This document shows, one piece after another, positions 33,620 to 42,134 of a stretch of 64,000 nucleotides of DNA (its first letter is position 1; every line of letters starts with the position of its first letter). The notes under the pieces were generated by a model that saw only the letters and a program-made list of their open reading frames with translations, was not told the DNA's origin and made no database searches. Origin of the DNA: Micromonospora sp. MA102 (GTDB lineage Bacteria > Actinomycetota > Actinomycetes > Mycobacteriales > Micromonosporaceae); contig NZ_JAMWEG010000020.1 in assembly GCF_025460765.1 (NCBI RefSeq), positions 1 to 64,000 on the forward strand. Direction: 5' to 3'. The translations under genes and the position numbers were made by a program.

Positions 33620-35554
33620 ATGACCACCCCGCTCTCCTTCGCCGTTCTCGGCCCGGTGCGGGGCTGGCGCGGCCGGTCCGAACTCGACCTGGGCACCCGG
33701 CAGCAGCGGCTGATCCTGGCGCTCCTGCTCGTCCGGGCGGGCGGCGCGGTCAGCGTCGCCGAGCTCGTCGACCTGCTGTGGGAATCCGACCCGCCGCCCA
33801 GCGCGGTCAACGTGGTGCACCGGCACGTCGGGGCGCTCCGGCGGCGCTTCGAGCCGGGCCTGCCGACGCGGGCGGCGGGCTCGGTGCTGATCCGCGACGG
33901 CGCCGGGTACCGGCTGCTGATCGAGGAGGATTCGCTCGACCTGCTGCGCTTCCGGCGCCTGGTCGACCGGGCCGGTGGCAGCTCCGGCGCAGCGGGCGTC
34001 GAGCTCTACCGGGAGGCACTGGCGCTGTGGCGCGACCGGTGCGCCGCGAACCTGCGGGCCGGCGGCCGTACCCAGCCGGAGTTCGTCGCCGTCGACGGCG
34101 AGTGGTTCGCGGCCGTCCGGGCGGCGACCGACGCCGCGCTGCGGGCCGGCCGCGTCCCCGCGGTGCTGCCCGCGATCCGGCTGGCCGCCGACCGGGAGCC
34201 GCTGGACGAGGGACTCCAGGCGCGGCTGCTGCTCGCGCTCGCCGCGGACGGCCGGCGCGCCGAGGCCCTCGCGGCGTACGCCGACATCGAGCACCGGCTC
34301 GCCGACGAGCTCGGCATCCGGCCGGGCGCCGACCTGCGAGCGGCCCGCGACAGCCTGCTCGACCCCGATGCTGCGGCCGGCGGCTCCCGGCCGTGGCCCG
34401 GCGCCGGACCGGCCTTCATCCGGTCCGGAGCGCCACCCGGCGTGACGGCGGCCGGATCTCGGCCGGAGGTGTCGCCGTCGACCGGTGCCGGGCGGCCGGC
34501 GCAGTTGCCGGCCGACCATCCGTACTTCAGCGGCCGCCGCGACCTGCTGGCCGCCGCGGAGGAGCTGCTGGCCGGCGATCGGCCGCCCGCCGCGCTGGTC
34601 ATCGACGGCATGCCCGGGGTGGGGAAGACCGCCCTGGCGGTGCACCTGGCCCACCGGCTCGCCGCCCGCTACCCCGACGGGCAGTTGTACGCCGACCTGC
34701 GCGGCTTCGACTCCGGCGACGCGGTGCTGACACCGGCCGAGGCGCTGCGGGGCTTCCTGTGGTCGCTGGGGGTCGCGCCGGCCGCCATCCCGGCCGAGCT
34801 GCACGCGCAGGCCGGCCTGTACCGCAGCATGCTGGCCGAGCGCGGGATGCTGATCCTGCTCGACAACTGCCGCGACTGGGACCAGGTCCGGCACCTGCTG
34901 CCCGGCACCGGCGGCAGTCTGGTCATCGCCACCGGCCGCCGCCGGATCACCGGCGGGGCCGGCCCGGCGGGCGCCCACCCGCTGCACCTCGACCTGCTGA
35001 CCGACGCCGAGGCCCGTGAACTGCTCACCCGCTGGCTCGGCGACGCGACGGCCGCCGACCCGGCCGCCGTCGACGAGATCGTCGCCCGGTGCGGCGGATT
35101 GCCGCTGGCCCTGGCGCTGGTCGCCACCCGCGCCGTCGGCCGGCCCGCGCTCAGCCTGCCCGCGGTCGCCGGTGAGCTGGCCGGGGCCGACGGCCGGCTG
35201 GCCGGTTTCGGGGACGCACACGCCGATCTGGAGGCGGCCTTCTCCTGGTCCTACCGGGCCCTGACCCCCGGGGCGGCCCGGCTCTTCCGGCTGCTGCCTC
35301 TGCACCCGGCCGGGGAGGTGAGCACGGAGGCGGCGGCTGTCCTGGCCGGCCTGTCCCCGCGCACCGCCCGTGGCCTGCTCGCCGAGCTGGCGGCGAATCT
35401 GCTGGTGCGGTCCGGCGACGGCCGGTGGCGGATGCACGACCTGCTGCGGGCCTATGCCGCGGAGCTGGGGGAGGAACAGGACGACGCCGCGGAGCGGGAC
35501 GCCGCCGTCGAGCGGATGCACGACCACCACCGCGGCGCGGCCGCCCGCCGGTGA
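33620..35554 (+). CDS. AfsR/SARP-type regulator lacking the TPR domain
   Basis: 644 residues. It matches the 30064 gene along its winged helix (FAVLGPVRGW, ELVDLLWESDPPPSAVNVVH), activation domain and NB-ARC domain (GMPGVGKTALAVHLAHRLAA, MLILLDNCRDWDQVRHLLPG). It ends after the winged-helix part of the STAND module (WRMHDLLRAYAAELGEEQDD) with a short tail; the TPR sensor of the paralogue is absent. The deletion could make it ligand-independent or dependent on the paralogue. An ATG with no strong ribosome-binding site begins the frame. A 15-bp-stem terminator follows. Confidence 0.9.
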   Translation: MTTPLSFAVLGPVRGWRGRSELDLGTRQQRLILALLLVRAGGAVSVAELVDLLWESDPPPSAVNVVHRHVGALRRRFEPGLPTRAAGSVLIRDGAGYRLLIEEDSLDLLRFRRLVDRAGGSSGAAGVELYREALALWRDRCAANLRAGGRTQPEFVAVDGEWFAAVRAATDAALRAGRVPAVLPAIRLAADREPLDEGLQARLLLALAADGRRAEALAAYADIEHRLADELGIRPGADLRAARDSLLDPDAAAGGSRPWPGAGPAFIRSGAPPGVTAAGSRPEVSPSTGAGRPAQLPADHPYFSGRRDLLAAAEELLAGDRPPAALVIDGMPGVGKTALAVHLAHRLAARYPDGQLYADLRGFDSGDAVLTPAEALRGFLWSLGVAPAAIPAELHAQAGLYRSMLAERGMLILLDNCRDWDQVRHLLPGTGGSLVIATGRRRITGGAGPAGAHPLHLDLLTDAEARELLTRWLGDATAADPAAVDEIVARCGGLPLALALVATRAVGRPALSLPAVAGELAGADGRLAGFGDAHADLEAAFSWSYRALTPGAARLFRLLPLHPAGEVSTEAAAVLAGLSPRTARGLLAELAANLLVRSGDGRWRMHDLLRAYAAELGEEQDDAAERDAAVERMHDHHRGAAARR

Positions 35555-35555
35555 C

Positions 35556-35589
35556 CCCGGACGCGGCGCCGGTGGGCGCCGCGTCCGGG
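35556..35589. terminator. Bidirectional terminator
   Basis: 15-bp perfect stem cccggacgcggcgcc (35556-35570) with 35575-35589 and a ggtg loop, between the convergent AfsR-like gene and the subtilase gene. Confidence 0.85.
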
Positions 35590-35596
35590 ACCGTTG

Positions 35597-38500
35597 TCAG
35601 TACCGGTAGGCGCGGATGATGGTCTGCTTGACCGTGTTGCCGCTGGTGTCCGTCGCGGCCGCCCGCAGCGAGACGAAGCCGGTGCCGGCCGGGTTTCGCA
35701 CCCAGGCGACCCCCTTCTCGCCGGACCGCTGGACGGTCAGCTGCCCCCAGGTCCTGCCGTCGTCGAAGGATGCTTCGACGGTCAGGGTCCGGGTCCGGCC
35801 CGGCGCCGCCCCGACCTGACGGTCGAGCGAGAACGGGATCGCGAACAGGCGGCCGGCCGGCGCCCGGTTGTCGATGTCGAGCGCCGGGCTGTACCGGACC
35901 GCCGTCATCGGCAGCTTCACGAGGTCGCCGTCGGGCACGTGCGCGGACTTGAAGGTCCACTCCGCGTCGACCACCGTGGACAGGGTGAAGGCCGGGTCGC
36001 TGCGGAAGGTCGCGGCCAGCCGGTAGTCACCCGCCTCCGCCGGCACGTCCCAGGTCCAGGGCGTCTGGTTCGCGTCGCCGATCTTCACGCCGTTGCGGTA
36101 GAGGTTCACCTCCACGCTGCCACCGACGACGTGCCGGAAGCCCATGTGCCCCGAGCCGTCGCCGTGCAGCGGCCCCGGCCCGCCGATCGTGTCGCCCCAG
36201 TAGCGGGTCGCGTACTGCTGGCCGAAGTTCGGCGCCGGGAAGACCGGCCCGGCCACCCCGTTGGCCCACGCCACCGTGTAGGTGCGCCCCGGCTTGAAGC
36301 TGGTCCAGGGCGACTCGTAGTACGTGTACCGCGGCTGGGCCGAGGTCGACTGCCACACCGCCCGCTTGTCCTGGTTGTAGTACTCCGTGATGGTGCCCGG
36401 CGCGTCGTAGGTGAAGCTCGGCGGGATGGTGCGCTCGTCCCGGTAGACCGGCGAGTTGCCGGGGGCGTGCGCCACCGCGGTCCGCGCCACCGGCACGCCG
36501 GCCACGTCCGCGCTGATCCGGGAGCGGACCGTGGCGAAGTCGTCCGCCCGCAGCCGGTGGGTCAGGCCGGTCATCATCCGCTGCGGCTCGTAGAGGTAGA
36601 CCCGGTAGACGTACGGGCTGTTGTGCAGGCTGCCGTCCTCGGCCACCCGACCCCACATCCCGTTGACGTAGGAGACGAAGCCGGGCGTCGTGCCGGCCCC
36701 GATCTGCGCGGTCCGCACGAGGTCGAGGGGGACGCCCATGACGACGCCGAACGGGTCGTTGCTGCCCCAGATCTGTGGCTGCTCGGTCCGGATCGTCCAG
36801 CCGAACTCCTGGTGGACCGGGGTGGCCTTCGGGTTCGGCACGGACACCGCGATCGGCTTCGCCCGGCGGGCGTCCACGGTGAGCGCCTGGTCGGTGGTGA
36901 GGTCGAGGCTCGGGCGCACCAGCGACGTGACGTTCGGGACGTACGGGTCGCCGGTCAGCAGGTAGGTCTGGACCAGGTAGCGGCCCGCGCGGACCCGGTA
37001 GGTGGTGACCGCGGGGTTGTCGAGCACCAGGACGGTCTGCCGCTCCAGGTCGGTCAGGAGGGTCACCCAGCCCTGCTCGGGGGTGGGGGCCCCGCCGTCC
37101 GGCCCGACGAGCTTGAGGCTGAGCTGGTGGCGGGCGATGTCGAGGGCGACCGGGGTCTGCACCTGCACGCCGCCGCCGGTGGCGGTCACCTCACCGCCGA
37201 AGTAGTGGTCCGACAGGTCGGTGCCGGCCTGCACGTCGACGGTCACGGTGGCCGTGCCGCCGGCCGGGACCGTCACGGAGGAGGCGCCGAGGTGGAACAG
37301 GCCGGCCGGCGCGGGTGCGCCGTCGGCGTCCTTCGCGTCGAGGGAGACGGCTAGGGTCAGCGGGGCGGAGCCGCTGTTCGCGTACGTGATCGTGCGCTGC
37401 TGCGTGGCGCCGGTGCGCTCGAAGGCGACGCTGACCGGGCTCGCCGTGACGTCCTGCCGGATCGCCCGGGCGACGTCGAGGAAGCCCGCGCCCTGCTCGT
37501 AGACGCCGATGGCGGCGTTCGGCTTCGCGGCCGCCATGAGCGTGGACTTGATCCGCTCGGGCGACCAGTCCGGGTGCTGCTGGGTCAGGATCGCCGCCGC
37601 GCCGGCGACGTGCGGGGTCGCCATCGAGGTGCCGTTGAGGCTTGTGTACTGCGGGTTTCCGTCGTCCGGCGGCAGGTCGGAGGTCGAGCTGCGGGCGGCG
37701 AGGATGCCGACGCCGGGCGCGGTGACGTCCGGCTTGATGCCGGCGTCACCCGCACGCGGACCCCGGCTGGAGAAGCTGGCCAGCTCGCCGGTCTTGCTCA
37801 CGGCGCCCACGGTCAGCGCCTCGGTGACGCTGCCGGGCGAGTTCACCGTGGCCTCGCCGGCCTCGCCGCTGTTGCCCGCGGCCACGACGAACAGCACGCC
37901 GTAGCGGTGGGTGAGGTCGGCCACGGCCGCCTCGATCGGGTCGGTCTCCGGGCTGTCCGGGCCGCCGAGGCTCATGTTGGCGACCTTGACGCCCTGCTGC
38001 GCCGCCCAGGTCATGCCGGCCAGGATCGCCGACTCCGGGCAGCCCTCCTCGACGCAGACCTTGGCACTGTAGAGGGTCGCGCCGGGCGCCATGCCCTGGT
38101 AGCGGCCCTGCGACGCGGCCGCCGTGCCGGCGATGGTGGAGGCGACGTGGGTACCGTGGCCCACCCGGTCGAGGGTGTCCGGGTCGGAGGTGAAGTTCGC
38201 CGCGGCGGCGACGCGGCCGGCCAGGTCGGGGTGGGTCTGGTCGACGCCGGTGTCGATCACGCCGACCTTCACCCCCGTTCCCGTCCAGCCGGCCTGCCAG
38301 GCCTCCGGCGCGCCGGTGAGCGGGACGCTGACGTCGAGGGTGGGGTGGCGCAGCCCGTCGAGCCAGACCTTGTCGAACCCGGCCCGCAGCAGCCGCTCGG
38401 TGCCGCCGGAGGCGGACGTGAGGGTGTTCCAGAAGGCCACCGCGTCCGCCCGGTTCTCCGCGACGGCGCTCGCCCCGGAGAGCTCACGGGTGGTCCGGGC

Positions 38501-38935
38501 GCCGGTCAGGCCGGCGGGGGCGGCGCCGGTGTGCTGGACGATCAGCGGCAGGGTGGCCCGGGTGTCGTCGTAGCCGAAGCCGACCAGCGTCGTGATGTCG
38601 AAGAGCCGCTGGTCGAGCTTGCCCCGGTTGAGCAGGCCGACGGCGTCGGCGGGGATGACCCGCACGTCCTTGCCGGCGCTCTGGGTGAGGAACGGGATCC
38701 GCTCCCGTCCCTTGCCCGGCACGACGCTCACGGCGGTCTGGCCGTTCACGGTGCTGACGTGGACGGTGTCGCCGGTGAGCAGCGTGACCGCCCGGGGCTG
38801 GGACGCGACCGGGGGTGTGGTCGCCGGCGTGGCGGCCCGGGGCTGCGCCGACACCGGCGTACCGCCCGGAGCCACCACCGAGACGCCCAGCGCGAGCAGC
38901 GCCAGCGCCGATAACTTGCGAGTTGAACGCATCAT
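35597..38935 (-). CDS. Secreted subtilisin-family (S8) serine peptidase, 1112 aa
   Basis: Extracellular endopeptidase. The signal peptide (LSALALLALGVSVVAPGG) ends near residue 30 and is followed by a propeptide to about residue 210. The catalytic triad is complete: Asp228 in VGVIDTGVDQTHPDL, His260 in VGHGTHVASTIAG, Ser437 in NGTSMATPHVAG, with the oxyanion Asn355 in AAGNSG. About 600 residues of beta-rich domains follow, including a Fn3-like region after ITYANSGSAPLTLAVSL; these probably bind substrate or the cell surface. ATG with ggga nearby. It is insulated by terminators on both sides, so monocistronic. No cell-wall anchor is visible. Confidence 0.95.
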   Translation of the reverse strand: MMRSTRKLSALALLALGVSVVAPGGTPVSAQPRAATPATTPPVASQPRAVTLLTGDTVHVSTVNGQTAVSVVPGKGRERIPFLTQSAGKDVRVIPADAVGLLNRGKLDQRLFDITTLVGFGYDDTRATLPLIVQHTGAAPAGLTGARTTRELSGASAVAENRADAVAFWNTLTSASGGTERLLRAGFDKVWLDGLRHPTLDVSVPLTGAPEAWQAGWTGTGVKVGVIDTGVDQTHPDLAGRVAAAANFTSDPDTLDRVGHGTHVASTIAGTAAASQGRYQGMAPGATLYSAKVCVEEGCPESAILAGMTWAAQQGVKVANMSLGGPDSPETDPIEAAVADLTHRYGVLFVVAAGNSGEAGEATVNSPGSVTEALTVGAVSKTGELASFSSRGPRAGDAGIKPDVTAPGVGILAARSSTSDLPPDDGNPQYTSLNGTSMATPHVAGAAAILTQQHPDWSPERIKSTLMAAAKPNAAIGVYEQGAGFLDVARAIRQDVTASPVSVAFERTGATQQRTITYANSGSAPLTLAVSLDAKDADGAPAPAGLFHLGASSVTVPAGGTATVTVDVQAGTDLSDHYFGGEVTATGGGVQVQTPVALDIARHQLSLKLVGPDGGAPTPEQGWVTLLTDLERQTVLVLDNPAVTTYRVRAGRYLVQTYLLTGDPYVPNVTSLVRPSLDLTTDQALTVDARRAKPIAVSVPNPKATPVHQEFGWTIRTEQPQIWGSNDPFGVVMGVPLDLVRTAQIGAGTTPGFVSYVNGMWGRVAEDGSLHNSPYVYRVYLYEPQRMMTGLTHRLRADDFATVRSRISADVAGVPVARTAVAHAPGNSPVYRDERTIPPSFTYDAPGTITEYYNQDKRAVWQSTSAQPRYTYYESPWTSFKPGRTYTVAWANGVAGPVFPAPNFGQQYATRYWGDTIGGPGPLHGDGSGHMGFRHVVGGSVEVNLYRNGVKIGDANQTPWTWDVPAEAGDYRLAATFRSDPAFTLSTVVDAEWTFKSAHVPDGDLVKLPMTAVRYSPALDIDNRAPAGRLFAIPFSLDRQVGAAPGRTRTLTVEASFDDGRTWGQLTVQRSGEKGVAWVRNPAGTGFVSLRAAATDTSGNTVKQTIIRAYRY

Positions 38936-39041
38936 GCTCCCTGGATGAACGCGAGAGGTATCCAGGTGCTCCGGACGTGTCCGGCGGGCGACGGTTCAAT
39001 CAATGTGACCTGGCTCACAATGGGTGGCGGCCTCTTCGGGT

Positions 39042-39090
39042 CTCATCGTCGGTTCCAACTCCCAGCTGCGGGCCCTCGCCGAGGTGATCC
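39042..39090 (+). pseudogene. Relic of a katG 3' end
   Basis: Positions 39042-39085 match 29142-29185 of katG at 42 of 44 bases, in the codons for LIFGSNSQLRALAEV. The relic then jumps straight to tgatccg, which in katG is the stop codon and what follows it (29277 onward). The 91 bases between are missing. A diverged copy of the katG terminator follows at 39101-39143. The piece is therefore a duplicated katG end with an internal deletion, in the same orientation as katG and exactly 9,900 bp away. It has no coding function. Confidence 0.85.
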
Positions 39091-39100
39091 GATCGCAACC

Positions 39101-39143
39101 GACGAGCCCCGGTCGACCGATCTGCGGTCGACCGGGGCTCGTC
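39101..39143. terminator. Terminator copied from katG, now after the ABC permease
   Basis: 18-bp perfect stem gacgagccccggtcgacc (39101-39118) with 39126-39143, loop gatctgc. The core cgagccccggtcga is shared with the katG terminator. It lies just beyond the stop of the minus-strand permease operon and presumably ends it, insulating the subtilase. Confidence 0.85.
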
Positions 39144-39169
39144 CCCCGTTCGGTGGTCTCGCGCTGCGC

Positions 39170-40354
39170 TCAAGCGGTGCGCAGTGCCGTCGCCGGGGAG
39201 AGCCGGGCGGCCCGCAGCGCCGGGTAGACACCGGCCAGCCCGCCGATGAGGACGGCAGCGCCCAGCCCGGCGCCGACCGCGGCGACCGGTACGAGCGTCT
39301 GCCAGCCGCGGGCGGTGGCCATCGCGTACGTGACCGTGGCGCCCAGCAGCACCCCCGCCGCGCCGCCGCCCGCGCCCAGCAGCAGCGACTCGACCAGGAA
39401 CTGGGCCGCGACGTGCCGCCGGGTGGCGCCCAGCGCCCGGCGCAGCCCGATCTCGCCGCGCCGTTCCAGGACCGAGATCACCAGCACGTTGGCGATGCCG
39501 ATGCCGCCGACCAGCAGGGCCACCGCGCCCAGGCCGAGCAGCAGGACAGTGGCGCCGCCGGTGACCGCGAGCCGGGCGGTGAGCGCTTCGGAGGGCCGGC
39601 TCACGGCGACCTCCTCGGGGTGGGCCGGGTTGGCCGCCCGCCCCAGCAGGCCGGCCACCTCGTCGGTGCGCTCGGTCTGGGCACGTACGAAGATCCGGGT
39701 CGGTTTGCCGTCGTACCCGAATTGCGCGGCCGCCACCGGCGCGCCGATCAGTGCCGACGCGTCCAGTTCGGGCGCCAGCTCGACCGGCGCCAGGATGCCC
39801 ACCACGGTGTACCAGCGGTGGCCGAGGTAGACCTGTGGGTTCCCGGTGACATCGCGGATGCCCAGTGACGTGGCGGCGTAGTGGCCGAGCACCACGGCCG
39901 GATAGTGGGCCAGCGCCGCGTCGAGGAAGCGGCCGTCCACCACGGCGGCGTCCAGCGTGGCGAGCAACGCCGGGTCCGTGACCCGCACGGAGAGCCCGCC
40001 GGTCCGGCCGGAGGGAACCCGGTCGTTGCGGTAGATGCGCTCGTCGAGGGTCGCGGTGGCCGCCGAGCTGAGCACCCCATCGGTACGCGCCACGGCCGTG
40101 CCCGCGGTCACCGGCAACTCGGCCTCCTCCCCGCGAATGGTCTTGCCGTTGGCCACGGTGAGCAGGTTGGTGCCGACCCGGTCGATGCGGGCGAGCACGT
40201 CCGACTGGCTGGACCGGGTGACGCCGAGCACGGCCACCATGGCCGCGATCCCGATCGCCACCCCGAGGATGGACAGCGCCGCCCGCCCGGGCCGCGACCG
40301 CAGCCCCACCGTGCTCACCGGCAGCAGGTCGGCGACGCGCAGGCGGGACCTCAC
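39170..40354 (-). CDS. MacB-like ABC transporter permease (FtsX domain)
   Basis: 394 residues from a GTG that overlaps the ATPase stop (GTGA). Architecture is the MacB type: one N-terminal membrane helix (AALSILGVAIGIAAMVAVLG), a periplasmic-like domain of about 200 residues, and three C-terminal helices with the FtsX signature GGIGIANVLVISVLERRGEI and GLRRALGATRRHVAAQFLVE. These permeases drive extrusion by mechanotransmission rather than by a transport channel. Last gene of the lipoprotein-adaptor-ATPase-permease operon, facing a two-component system. Confidence 0.92.
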   Translation of the reverse strand: MRSRLRVADLLPVSTVGLRSRPGRAALSILGVAIGIAAMVAVLGVTRSSQSDVLARIDRVGTNLLTVANGKTIRGEEAELPVTAGTAVARTDGVLSSAATATLDERIYRNDRVPSGRTGGLSVRVTDPALLATLDAAVVDGRFLDAALAHYPAVVLGHYAATSLGIRDVTGNPQVYLGHRWYTVVGILAPVELAPELDASALIGAPVAAAQFGYDGKPTRIFVRAQTERTDEVAGLLGRAANPAHPEEVAVSRPSEALTARLAVTGGATVLLLGLGAVALLVGGIGIANVLVISVLERRGEIGLRRALGATRRHVAAQFLVESLLLGAGGGAAGVLLGATVTYAMATARGWQTLVPVAAVGAGLGAAVLIGGLAGVYPALRAARLSPATALRTA

Positions 40355-41037
40355 GACGCACCGCCGCTGTCTGCTACCACCAGGCCGTCGCGCAACTGGA
40401 TGCGGCGCCCCATCGCCGCGGCGACCCGCTCGTCGTGGGTGATCACGACGATGGTGACGCCGTCGTCGTTGAGCTCGCGCAGCAGTTCGACGATCTCGGC
40501 GCCGGTGACGGAGTCCAGGTTGCCGGTCGGTTCGTCGGCGAGCACCACGGCAGGCCGGCCGACCAGCGCGCGGGCGATCGCCACTCGCTGCCGTTCGCCG
40601 CCGGACAGATGAGCGGCGGGGGAGTGGGCGCGGTGGGCCAGGCCGACCCGCTCGCACGCGGCGTGCGCGGCCCGGCGGCGTTCCGCGGCCGGCACCCCGC
40701 GGTAGAGCAGGCCGGTGGCCACGTTGTCGGCCGCGCTCAGCCGTTCCAGCAGGAAGAACTGCTGGAAGACGACCCCGAGCAGGTGCGCACGCACGCCGGA
40801 GAGCTGCCGGTCGCGCAGCTTCTCGACCGGGTGGCCGGCGATGCGTACCGAGCCACCGGACGGGCGGTCCAGGCCGGCGGCGAGGTTGAGCAACGTGGTC
40901 TTGCCCGACCCGGACGCGCCCGCCACGGCGACCAGCTCGCCGGTGTGCACGGCGAGGGTGACACCGCGCAGCGACTCGACCGGTGGCGTGCCCGGGTAGA
41001 CCTTGCGCGCGTCGATCAGCTCCAGGACGGCGGTCAT
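40351..41037 (-). CDS. MacB/LolD-type ABC transporter ATP-binding protein
   Basis: 228 residues with the complete ATPase motifs: Walker A GASGSGKTTLLNLAAGLDRP, Q-loop FQQFFLLERLSAADNV, signature LSGGERQRVAIARAL, Walker B AVVLADEPTGNLD and switch His in VVITHDERVA. The EPTGNLD ending of Walker B is typical of the MacB/LolD group. It overlaps the adaptor gene by ATGA and the permease by GTGA, so the three are translationally coupled. It powers the FtsX-type permease at 39170. Confidence 0.95.
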   Translation of the reverse strand: MTAVLELIDARKVYPGTPPVESLRGVTLAVHTGELVAVAGASGSGKTTLLNLAAGLDRPSGGSVRIAGHPVEKLRDRQLSGVRAHLLGVVFQQFFLLERLSAADNVATGLLYRGVPAAERRRAAHAACERVGLAHRAHSPAAHLSGGERQRVAIARALVGRPAVVLADEPTGNLDSVTGAEIVELLRELNDDGVTIVVITHDERVAAAMGRRIQLRDGLVVADSGGAS

Positions 41038-42134
41038 GTCGCCGGCACCTCCACGGTCTGGCCGGCGGTGAGGCCGCTGACGACCTCCACCTGGCCGGTG
41101 CTCTCGTCGTATCTGCCCGGTTCCACCTGGACCGCGCTCCCGCCGCTCAGGCGGACCTGGTAGCCGCCACCGGGCCGGGCGAGCAGTGCGGCGATCGGCA
41201 TCAGCAGGACATTGGGGCGGGTGCCGGTGGTGATGTCGACGGTCACCGGCGCCTGGTCCAGTCCGGAGCCGCGGGGCAGGCGGACCGCGATGGTCAGCGG
41301 GACCGTCGCCATGTCCGGGTTCGCCGGCTGCTGCGGGCCGTCGCCCGCCTCGGCCGAGGGCGCCGTCGCGACCTCGCCGATGGCGGTGACCCGGCCGCGG
41401 ATCGGTTCGGCGTCCGGCAGCGTGACCTCGACCTGGTCCCCGACGTGTACGGTGCTGCGCTGCCCGGTGTCCAGTTGCGCGATCACCGCCCGGCTCGTCG
41501 ACGTTCCGGTGAGCACGGTCGTCCCGGGCCCGACCGTCCCGCCCACCCGGACCTGCATCTGGGTCACCCGCAGCGGGTTGGGCAGAAAGACGATCTCGCC
41601 CTGGCCGAGCCGGCCCGTGCGCTGGTACGCCGGCCGTCCCCAGGACGCTTCCCAGCGTCGGATCGCCGCCGCCGTGGCGGCGGAGAAGTGCCGGTCGACG
41701 GTGATCCGGTGGTGCGGGTCGAAGCCCATGGCGACCAGGTTGGCCTCGAGTTGGCGCACGTCGGGTCCGTTGCTCATCCCGGATCGGAAGTCGCGGTAGG
41801 CAGGAACGCTGCCCAGCAGGAGGCGGACCGGCGCGTCGGACACGCGGTAGAGGACGCCGCCGCGGCCGATCGTGTCGCCGGAGTGGGGGGCGTCGGTCAG
41901 CACCCCCGGCGCGCCCTGATGGTCGACGAGGTAGGCGCCGGCGTAGCCGAGCACGCCGCCGATCTGGACCCGCTCGGCGAGCGTGCCCTTGGTGACCCTG
42001 GCTGTTCCGACCGCCACCGAGGCGGTGGGTGTCGCCGGGGAGCTCGGCGAGTGGGCGGCGTAGGCCACGCCGGCGGCGAGCGGCGCGGCCACCGCGACCG
42101 CGAGCACCGTGCCGGCACCGCGCCGGCGGCTCAC
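41034..42134 (-). CDS. Peptidoglycan-binding HlyD/MacA-like adaptor
   Basis: 366 residues from a GTG overlapping the lipoprotein stop. A signal anchor (TVLAVAVAAPLAAGVAYAA) places it outside the membrane. Residues about 120-180 form a peptidoglycan-binding domain (GPDVRQLEANLVAMGFDP, FSAATAAAIRRWEASWG), embedded in a membrane-fusion-protein-like fold: GTLAERVQIGGVLGY, RVGGTVGPGTTVLTGTSTSR, VHVGDQVEVTLPDAEPIRGR and a C-terminal beta domain ending LTAGQTVEVP. This is the Gram-positive counterpart of MacA, holding the exporter against the cell wall. Works with the ATPase and permease downstream. Confidence 0.88.
   Translation of the reverse strand: MSRRRGAGTVLAVAVAAPLAAGVAYAAHSPSSPATPTASVAVGTARVTKGTLAERVQIGGVLGYAGAYLVDHQGAPGVLTDAPHSGDTIGRGGVLYRVSDAPVRLLLGSVPAYRDFRSGMSNGPDVRQLEANLVAMGFDPHHRITVDRHFSAATAAAIRRWEASWGRPAYQRTGRLGQGEIVFLPNPLRVTQMQVRVGGTVGPGTTVLTGTSTSRAVIAQLDTGQRSTVHVGDQVEVTLPDAEPIRGRVTAIGEVATAPSAEAGDGPQQPANPDMATVPLTIAVRLPRGSGLDQAPVTVDITTGTRPNVLLMPIAALLARPGGGYQVRLSGGSAVQVEPGRYDESTGQVEVVSGLTAGQTVEVPAT

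Noticed and set aside
30022..35554. A secondary-metabolite gene cluster around the AfsR-like regulators
   Set aside because: No polyketide synthase, NRPS or other core biosynthetic gene lies in the window, so only the regulators are supported.
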